From assembly GCA_947453725.1 (NCBI GenBank), contig CANGHH010000002.1:310001-374000 (forward strand): DNA of 64,000 bases. Direction: 5' to 3'. A model generated the notes under the pieces. The model was not told where the DNA came from. It saw nothing but the letters and a program-made list of their open reading frames with translations, and did no database searches. Numbering within the stretch: the stretch's first letter is position 1; the number at the start of each line of letters is the position of its first letter. Positions 26,074-32,430 of this stretch are shown here, piece after piece. Origin of the DNA: Betaproteobacteria bacterium. GTDB taxonomy: Bacteria > Pseudomonadota > Gammaproteobacteria > Burkholderiales > Burkholderiaceae_C. A program made the position numbers and the translations under genes.

Positions 26074-27207
26074 TCAAAATTCATCCTGCCCGACTCGGCG
26101 CGCCAGGAGCCGCAGGTCTTCGCCGACGCGCGCGAAGTCCAGGAAGTGGAACTGCAGGGCGTCGGTCAAGGACTCCAGCGGACCGAATGCGGCCATTTCG
26201 CGCCCAAGGCCGATGAGCTTGGGTGCCAGATAGACCAGCAGCTCATCCACCAGCCCGGCGCGCAGCAGCGAGGCGTTGAGCTTGTGACCGGCCTCGACGT
26301 GCAACTCGTTCACGCCCCGCGCGCCCAGGCTGTCGAGCAGTGCTGCCAGGTCGACCTTGCCGCCGGGTCCGGTCTGGATCAGGACCTCGGCGCCCTGGGC
26401 TTCCAGCGCGGCCCGCCGTGCGGCGCCTTCTGCCCCATCTGCTGCGGCGGCCACGATCAGCACCTTGCCCGGCGGCGCGAGCAGGCGTGCAGTCGGCGGT
26501 GTCCGCAGGCCGGAATCGACGACCACGCGGACCGGTTGCAGCAGCGTGGGCACGGCGCGCACGTCCAGCCGCGGGTCATCGTCCAGCACGGTGCCGATGC
26601 CGGTCAGCACGGCCGAAGCGCGCCGCCGCCAGGCATGCCCGTCAGCGCGGGCGGCATCGCCGGTGATCCACTGGCTGGCGCCATTGGCCAGTGCCGTGCG
26701 TCCATCGAGCGAGGCCGCGATCTTCATGCGCACCCAGGGCCGGCCGCGCAGCACGCGCGACAAGAAGCCGATGTTGAGTTCGCGTGCCGCCGTCGCGACT
26801 GCGCCGCCTGCCAGGTCGACCTTGACGCCGGCGGCTCGCAGCCGCGCGATGCCGGTGCCGTTCACTTGCGGAAATGGGTCAGCCATCGAGACGACGACGC
26901 GGGCGATGCCGGCGTCGATCAGCGCATCGCAGCAGGGCGGCGTGCGGCCCTGGTGGGCGCAGGGTTCGAGCGTGACCCAGGCGGTGGCGCCACGCACACT
27001 GGGTCCGGCCACCCGCGCGGCACGCAGGGCCATGACTTCGGCATGCGGGCCGCCCGCCTGTTGCGTCGCACCGCTACCGAGAACGCGCCCGTCGGGCAGG
27101 CCGATCACGCAGCCGACGCGCGGGTTGGGATCACTGACGCCGATGGCCGTCTCGGCCAAGCTCAGCGCCTCGTGCAAGCGCGCAAGGTCCAATTCGCTCA
27201 AATTCAT
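26074..27207 (-). CDS. ribD: RibD, bifunctional deaminase/reductase of riboflavin synthesis
   Basis: A 377-residue protein. The deaminase domain (1-150) has zinc ligands in GGPHAEVMALRAA and EPCAHQGRTPPC. The reductase domain (150-377) shows RPWVRMKIAASLDGRTAL and SQWITG. It converts the GTP cyclohydrolase product to 5-amino-6-ribitylamino-uracil phosphate (EC 3.5.4.26 and 1.1.1.193). It should be the first gene of the rib operon, but the next gene is an unrelated PEP-CTERM gene with its own promoter, so ribBX-ribH-nusB may need a separate promoter. Confidence 0.93.
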   Translation of the reverse strand: MNLSELDLARLHEALSLAETAIGVSDPNPRVGCVIGLPDGRVLGSGATQQAGGPHAEVMALRAARVAGPSVRGATAWVTLEPCAHQGRTPPCCDALIDAGIARVVVSMADPFPQVNGTGIARLRAAGVKVDLAGGAVATAARELNIGFLSRVLRGRPWVRMKIAASLDGRTALANGASQWITGDAARADGHAWRRRASAVLTGIGTVLDDDPRLDVRAVPTLLQPVRVVVDSGLRTPPTARLLAPPGKVLIVAAAADGAEGAARRAALEAQGAEVLIQTGPGGKVDLAALLDSLGARGVNELHVEAGHKLNASLLRAGLVDELLVYLAPKLIGLGREMAAFGPLESLTDALQFHFLDFARVGEDLRLLARRVGQDEF

Positions 27208-27255
27208 GGAATCGGTCCCGGTGAGCTGTAGCCCGATATCACGTACGCCAGCATA

Positions 27256-28470
27256 TTACGGTTGCGGAAAGGTTGTGCTGCCGCCAGGTAGTCCGTCCGG
27301 ACAATCGGCGTCGGTGCCTGCGTATCTGCCGACCACCAGAAAATTCTGGTTCGCCAGAGGCCCATCCACTGCCGAGTAGTCATGTGGATGGTCTGCATTT
27401 GTCATCACGGGCGAAGTCGCTGAAACCACACGGTTATCGCGATAGCGTGTGTATCGACAGGCGGACCGTTCGATTGCCAGGCCAGTGAGGCCAGTGAGCA
27501 CAGCGGATCCGGACCAAGTTGAGTCTGCAGCCAGCAAGCCGGCGACAGGTACAGCGCAGTAATAGGCCAGATAAGCCTTCGATGAAGAGGGGCGTTCCGT
27601 GAAGCAGCCCGTGCCGGGCCCGACGGTCAGGGCCGAAGGAAGGGTTCTGTTAACCTGAACTTGGACACGCATTGTCCTGCCGGTAGGGCTTATGGCCTGC
27701 GAAACGGTTGCCGGCCCTGTGGCATCGGCAAAATTGACGAACCCACTCAACAGCTGTGAAGTGCCGGTGCAGTCCCTGATGTTGCTTGAGGTCAGTTCAC
27801 TGCTTGTCAATGCCGAGGTGGTGCAAGTGCTGAACAGCCCCGTCACGTTGTTGAAGACCCATGCCACCCATGCCACAGTCTCGCCGCCGTCATACTGTGG
27901 CGGGCGGAAACCACTGGTGGATGCGTCAATTCGGATGGCTGCCAATGGAATGGCCGCATTCCGCCCCATCGCTTGAAGGGTGGGATTGCCCGCTCCAGGT
28001 ACGCTCAATGTTGCAGCCAGTTCGGGTGCCACGCCATGGATGACCGTACTGAGACGCACGTTCTGCGCTTGGTTGTTGCGGTCTGTCCAGTTCACATCAA
28101 CGCGCAAGGTCTTGTAAGCCGGTGCTGAAACCGATGAATCTGGAGACACGGTTCGCGTCAAGGTGTACGCGGTGTTGTGACTGGCAACTGCAGTTGCCAC
28201 CGTTTCGGACCCGCTCTGAAGATGGGCGTACGTCACGGTTGTCACGCCACTGGCCTCGTCGAGGAGTGCATATGAACGCCAACGCTCGACTTCCTCCTGC
28301 GCAATTCGAACGGCTTCTGCCCGTTGCCTTGACAGGTCGGCGTTCTGGCGCAGCGTGACTTGCATGCCAGCCACGGCGAGCAAGCCGAAAGCCATCACTG
28401 CAAGCGCTACCAGCGCTTCAATCAGCGCGACGCCTCGCGGTACGCGACCGTTACGGTGCTGCATCTGCAA
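27256..28470 (-). CDS. pilV: PilV-like minor pilin
   Basis: A 404-residue type IV pilus-associated protein. The prepilin cleavage site is PRG-VALIE (E5 present), followed by a hydrophobic helix (ALVALAVMAFGLLAVAGMQ). It is much longer than Pseudomonas PilV (about 185), with a large C-terminal domain rich in serine and threonine and several cysteines. It is the last gene of the minor-pilin operon and overlaps pilX by 20 bases. Minor pilins prime pilus assembly at the inner membrane. The extra domain could carry a special surface function. Confidence 0.82.
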   Translation of the reverse strand: MQMQHRNGRVPRGVALIEALVALAVMAFGLLAVAGMQVTLRQNADLSRQRAEAVRIAQEEVERWRSYALLDEASGVTTVTYAHLQSGSETVATAVASHNTAYTLTRTVSPDSSVSAPAYKTLRVDVNWTDRNNQAQNVRLSTVIHGVAPELAATLSVPGAGNPTLQAMGRNAAIPLAAIRIDASTSGFRPPQYDGGETVAWVAWVFNNVTGLFSTCTTSALTSSELTSSNIRDCTGTSQLLSGFVNFADATGPATVSQAISPTGRTMRVQVQVNRTLPSALTVGPGTGCFTERPSSSKAYLAYYCAVPVAGLLAADSTWSGSAVLTGLTGLAIERSACRYTRYRDNRVVSATSPVMTNADHPHDYSAVDGPLANQNFLVVGRYAGTDADCPDGLPGGSTTFPQP

Positions 28471-29878
28471 AATCCTTCCAGCCGCCCGGCACCCTCACGA
28501 AGCTGCCAAAGCGGGTGCGCAGGCGGGTGAGGATGTCCACGTCGTAGACGACGGACTGGCTGCCGGTGCTGGTGAGGCTGCCTTCGGCCACCAGGGCCCC
28601 ACGCACTTCGGCAGAACCCGTACCCAAGTCCCAAGTTGCAGATCGGCAGTACACAAGGCCAAAAACAGTGCCGCTGGACAGCGTCGCCGTGCCGTTGACG
28701 ATCAGGATGACAGGACCGGAAACCGCTGCTTCCGAGTCCATGATTTTCTCGGCAGTGGGCGATGTCGTGGTGCCCATTGCTGCACCGATATCACCATCGA
28801 CTGTCAGGTTGCCCTCCAGCCAAAGCACGCGCCCAGGATTTTGTTGGGCGGCTGAATTGACAGTCGCTGCGTTGCAGCCGCCAGTTCCCGAGCAAGGGAC
28901 GTGGACAGCGCCTGGTTGCGCGCTGTAAACGCTGGGCGCCGCTGCAAATAGGGCGGCGAACATACGGTCACCCGACGCATAGTCAGAAAGCGACGTGTCC
29001 AACTGCGCAGTCGAGCGGCTACCGGGCACGCCGGGCAGGCTGCTCGACACCAGGCCACTGATGGAACTGCCGGCGACAGCCGTCACGCCCGCTGTTCCCG
29101 CATCGGCATTGGTGGCCCGCAGGGAACCCCCGCCCACGATGTCCCGCCGTGCGGTGAGCGGCGCACCCGGGATGGTGCTCAGACCGCTTTTCAGTGCGAC
29201 CAGCGCCGTGACCACTGCGATGGCATCGCCTGCTGGTGCATTTGGCGGGTCGACCAGGCAAACCGCTTCGGGCCGCGTGCACCCAGCGGAGACAATTCGT
29301 ATCACGTCATGTCGGGATGTTGCCGTTGGCGGGATGTAATCAAAGCGGATGCGAAACATCGGTCGCGGCTCCGCATCGCTGACCGACGCGACAGGCGCCG
29401 CACCGGTGCTGCGCTCATAAGCCGAACCGTCTTTGGGGCAGCGACATTGCCACTGGTTGGCTGTTGCATCAAAAACGCACGTCGGCATCAACGATACCGA
29501 AACCGTCGCGGTATCGACGACGGCCGTCGTGGTGCGCAGCGCGATATTGCCCTCGGCATCGATGGCGTCAATGTAACGTGCGCGAAATGTGCTGTTGCCG
29601 GTATCTGTGCTCGGCTGGCATGCCTCATCGATGCGACCGCCGTTGAGCATGGCCAAAGCCCATTCAATACCGGCGTCGGCGGCTTCGAATGCCTGACTGG
29701 ATCGGTATTGATTGGCCGATGTCTTCTGCTCGAATATGAGATTACGGCTCGTGTAGGCGGCAACCATGGCGATGATGAAGAAAAGAAGCATCACCACCAC
29801 CAGCGTTGCTGCACCGTCTTGGTGTTTTTTCCGCGAATCCCCGCGAGACAAATGATTCAATTGCGTACGCATGATCAA
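28451..29878 (-). CDS. pilX: PilX-like minor pilin-associated protein
   Basis: A 475-residue protein with a short basic lead, the PilX-type DGAATLVVVMLLFFIIAMVAAYTSRN helix (no E5, as is usual for PilX), then SANQYRSSQAFEAADAGIEWALA, which is the PilX_N signature. PilX of Pseudomonas is about 195 residues, so this protein carries an extra domain of some 250 residues. It follows pilW by 10 bases. The C-terminal region includes Ser/Thr-rich stretches and possible disulphide cysteines. No PilY1 gene follows. Confidence 0.82.
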   Translation of the reverse strand: MIMRTQLNHLSRGDSRKKHQDGAATLVVVMLLFFIIAMVAAYTSRNLIFEQKTSANQYRSSQAFEAADAGIEWALAMLNGGRIDEACQPSTDTGNSTFRARYIDAIDAEGNIALRTTTAVVDTATVSVSLMPTCVFDATANQWQCRCPKDGSAYERSTGAAPVASVSDAEPRPMFRIRFDYIPPTATSRHDVIRIVSAGCTRPEAVCLVDPPNAPAGDAIAVVTALVALKSGLSTIPGAPLTARRDIVGGGSLRATNADAGTAGVTAVAGSSISGLVSSSLPGVPGSRSTAQLDTSLSDYASGDRMFAALFAAAPSVYSAQPGAVHVPCSGTGGCNAATVNSAAQQNPGRVLWLEGNLTVDGDIGAAMGTTTSPTAEKIMDSEAAVSGPVILIVNGTATLSSGTVFGLVYCRSATWDLGTGSAEVRGALVAEGSLTSTGSQSVVYDVDILTRLRTRFGSFVRVPGGWKDFADAAP

Positions 29879-29888
29879 ACGGGCCGAT

Positions 29889-30599
29889 CTAAGCCGGGCA
29901 TGCTTGCGGCAGAGCAGCGTTGAAAAGGACTTGATCGTTCCGCAGCCGAACCCGGCTGGTCACGCTGCGCTGGACCGCGCTGTCGCTGACGGCGTGGCCA
30001 GTAATCGTCACTGTCAAATCGCGAACGGCCGTGGTCGGCCAGCAATAATCATCACCCATTCCTGGTGGCGGCGATGGGCAAGCCTTGGGGCAGGTCAGGC
30101 GTACCGCCGTGGAAGTTCCAAGTACGAAAGACAAGCCATCGACAAATAGGACATTTTTGTCGGTCAGATCTTGCGGCGTCGCGGTGGCCGATAGTTTCGT
30201 CTTGATCGTGCCGCTGTCGACCCAGTATTTGAAAGGGCCGGGCGAATTGTCTGGGCGCTTGTAGTTGTACTCAATGGATCCTGTTGCGCCAGTCGTAACC
30301 GGCAATTCCAGATAGCCATTGCTTGTCGTTGTTCCGATTGTCGGATTCCAGACACTTGACTCTGCAAGCCCCGAGTACCCTGCTCTGCGCAACTCTCGCG
30401 TGATGATGTCGGCGGACGCGCGCAAGTCCTGCTGGAGCTGGGTTTCCAGCAAAAGCCGCCTGTTCTCTCCGAGTTGCCTGGAAAGCAAGAGACTGGCCGC
30501 TGCAACGATGAACAGGCCGATGGCAATCCCGACCATGAGTTCAACCAGTGACAAGCCACGCTGAAGTCGACCGTCATTTGTGCGAGCTAAGGTGCGCAT
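29889..30599 (-). CDS. pilW: PilW-like minor pilin
   Basis: A 236-residue prepilin with QRG-LSLVE cleavage and helix, then the PilW-type LQQDLRASADIITRELRRAGY segment. It overlaps the gspH/fimT-like gene by 13 bases. It works with PilV, PilX and PilE-like proteins to form the initiating tip complex of the pilus. The codon use and lower GC match the rest of the pilin cluster. Confidence 0.85.
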   Translation of the reverse strand: MRTLARTNDGRLQRGLSLVELMVGIAIGLFIVAAASLLLSRQLGENRRLLLETQLQQDLRASADIITRELRRAGYSGLAESSVWNPTIGTTTSNGYLELPVTTGATGSIEYNYKRPDNSPGPFKYWVDSGTIKTKLSATATPQDLTDKNVLFVDGLSFVLGTSTAVRLTCPKACPSPPPGMGDDYCWPTTAVRDLTVTITGHAVSDSAVQRSVTSRVRLRNDQVLFNAALPQACPA

Positions 30600-31156
30600 G
30601 GTGCGACGCTCATTGTTGATCCAGCTGGCGCGCAGACGCTGGGCCGCCCGGACAATTGGATTACTGTTCTCAGTGTCCGCGCTGGATCGATGAAGGTATC
30701 TATGACGAAAGCTTGAGCAGGTTCGAGATTGTCACTGGCAGGCAGCATGGCGGTTCCAGTCGCGGCGTTGTAGTCGAAATAACTGGGCGATGTTCGCGCT
30801 CTAATTTTAACGTTTAAATCATCTGCAACCTGGGCGGTGCGAATTTCTCTTGCTGTTGCTGCTGTACAAGCAGGACTTTTGGTGCAGTTGCAATCTTTAA
30901 AGCTTTCACTCGTATATATAGTGTAACAAGTTAGCTTTGCAGTGACTTCAGAAAAACGAACGTGCACGGGCATGTTGCGCGAAGCGGCTTCACTGCGGGC
31001 CAGTTGCAAGTCCGTAGTCAGCTGGGCGCTAATGCTTTTCAGGCGTTGGGTGAGGATAAAATCGTAAAACGATGGAGCGGCGAGCGTCAAAAGTACAGCT
31101 GCAATTGAAACTGCAACCATCAGCTCGATTAAAGTGAATCCTTGGTTGTATTTCAT
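30587..31156 (-). CDS. GspH/FimT-type pseudopilin
   Basis: A 189-residue prepilin beginning MKYNQG-FTLIELMVAVSI, with cleavage after G6 and E5 present, and the FimT/GspH pattern TTDLQLARSEAASRN. Two disulphide-capable cysteine pairs follow in CNCTKSPAC. The ATG at 31156 overlaps the pilE-like stop as ATGA. An upstream GTG in frame is not preferred. The region around 30800-30950 is strikingly AT-rich for this chromosome. Confidence 0.85.
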   Translation of the reverse strand: MKYNQGFTLIELMVAVSIAAVLLTLAAPSFYDFILTQRLKSISAQLTTDLQLARSEAASRNMPVHVRFSEVTAKLTCYTIYTSESFKDCNCTKSPACTAATAREIRTAQVADDLNVKIRARTSPSYFDYNAATGTAMLPASDNLEPAQAFVIDTFIDPARTLRTVIQLSGRPSVCAPAGSTMSVAPCAP

Positions 31157-31620
31157 CAGCGTACCCAGCACCGATCGGGGTCGGTCCAGTCAACGGACGA
31201 AAGGCCCGCGCCGTTTGCGACATTGCCGCCTACCAGTCGAACCGCCATGATGACGCAATTGCCATCATTGGCTTGATAACTCCCAACGATGGCGGTGGCC
31301 GTCGCGACGTAGCCTATGGATAGTGTTGCAGGAGAATCGGGGCCGGATATGACGATCTCATAGCGACTGGGAGATGTCACACCCAATTCCGTCAAGGTCG
31401 TGCTGTAACTTGAATGGTTGGTTCGCCAGCGCTCCTGGGCCTGCTGTACCGCTGAAAGGGCAACCATGGCATCGACTCTGCGGCTCTTGTGGATGGCGCT
31501 GTTGAACGAAGGAAGCGCCATGGCCGCCAGAACGGCTGCAATCGCCACCGCGATCATCAGCTCAATCAGCGTGAAGCCGCGCAGGGCTGCTCGCCTGGTG
31601 CGGAATGCCGGGGTATACAT
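31156..31620 (-). CDS. pilE: PilE-like pilin with GspG/PilE features
   Basis: A 154-residue prepilin: RAALRG-FTLIELMIAVAIAAVLAAMALP is the cleavage site plus helix, and the SAVQQAQERWRTNHSSYST segment is typical of PilE/ComP minor pilins. Cysteines near residues 122 and 151 could form the D-region disulphide. The ATG at 31620 follows a CAGAAT element by seven bases, suggesting a short or absent leader. Two AlgR-like boxes lie 37-67 bases upstream. An alternative ATG three codons earlier would add MRP. Confidence 0.82.
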   Translation of the reverse strand: MYTPAFRTRRAALRGFTLIELMIAVAIAAVLAAMALPSFNSAIHKSRRVDAMVALSAVQQAQERWRTNHSSYSTTLTELGVTSPSRYEIVISGPDSPATLSIGYVATATAIVGSYQANDGNCVIMAVRLVGGNVANGAGLSSVDWTDPDRCWVR

Positions 31621-31656
31621 GGGTCGCATTCTGGCGGCGGGCTGCTGCCAGCCCTG

Positions 31657-31687
31657 ACCGTTCGTCGCCGCAGCCTGACCGTTCGTC
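31657..31687. promoter_or_regulatory. Tandem AlgR-like boxes upstream of the pilin operon
   Basis: ACCGTTCGTC occurs twice, at 31657-31666 and 31678-31687, exactly 21 bases apart (two helical turns). This matches the Pseudomonas AlgR core box CCGTTCGTC perfectly. AlgR directly activates the fimU-pilVWXY1Y2E operon there (established knowledge). The boxes stand upstream of a putative -10 (CAGAAT, 31628-31633, minus strand) of the pilE-like gene. Confidence 0.65.
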
Positions 31688-31733
31688 TTGGCCTCCCGCG
31701 AACGGAGGGGTGCTGAGCGGGCCACAGCGCGCC

Positions 31734-32279
31734 TCAGCAACGGGGGTAGCCGGGCATGTCGGTGGTCGGCGTGCACGACCTGGCGCGACCCATGATGTTG
31801 ACGATGAGGCGCAGTTCGCGCCCTTGCGGGCTGCTCAGGCGCAGCGTGCCGGTGGGCGACGTGGTGCCGAGCTGGGGGTCGAAGACCATCGATGACACAT
31901 TGCTGCTCATGCGCATGGGGCCGCTGGCCGGGAAACGTGCGCTGCGCAGCGCGGTGGCGCCGTTGGCGCAGACCGGTGGCGCATCGGCCAGGCAGGGGCA
32001 GTCGGCCGCCTTGCCGGTGTGGATCACGTAGCAGCTGCCGCGGCTGTCGCTCAGCACCGACAGCCGCAAAGTCTGGTTGGCGCGAACGGATTCGCTGCGC
32101 GCCAGGTGGATGTCGGTTCGCAGCTGCGCGGCCTCGCCTTCCAGCCGGCGCTTGTCGGTCAAGGAACCAAAGGACGGCGCGGTGGTCGACACGGCCAAGC
32201 CCATGATGGCCACGGCGGCCATGCTTTCCACCAGGGTCACGCCCCGTTGCCGGCGTGTGGCGTTCGCGGAGGTCTTCAT
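31734..32279 (-). CDS. FimT/GspH-like pseudopilin, first gene of the pilin cluster
   Basis: A 181-residue prepilin with RRQRG-VTLVESMAAVAIMG (E5 present) and the GspH pattern RTDIHLARSESVRANQTLRL. The C-terminal domain contains cysteines in CPCLADAPPVC and at the very end (GYPRC), probably in disulphides. The start at 32279 gives a standard ten-residue leader. An ATG ten codons earlier is possible. The 113-base gap to the next pilin gene contains the AlgR-like boxes. Between this gene and prsT (32280-32430) only GC-rich short hairpins were seen. Confidence 0.82.
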   Translation of the reverse strand: MKTSANATRRQRGVTLVESMAAVAIMGLAVSTTAPSFGSLTDKRRLEGEAAQLRTDIHLARSESVRANQTLRLSVLSDSRGSCYVIHTGKAADCPCLADAPPVCANGATALRSARFPASGPMRMSSNVSSMVFDPQLGTTSPTGTLRLSSPQGRELRLIVNIMGRARSCTPTTDMPGYPRC

Positions 32280-32430
32280 CGCGGGTCCATCCAGAGTGGG
32301 CATGGGCACACTTTAGGAACCCCGGTCGCCGTCCGCGACCCCAGGGCGGGGGTTCAGACCCCGGCTCTGGCGGGTGCCCCCGGCCCACCCCCCCCGCGCC
32401 GCACACCCCGCCGGGCGGCTTGTGGGCCGC

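Noticed and set aside
32324..32362. Two short GC hairpins between prsT and the fimT-like gene
   Set aside because: Five- and six-base stems without U tracts. Expected by chance at this GC content.
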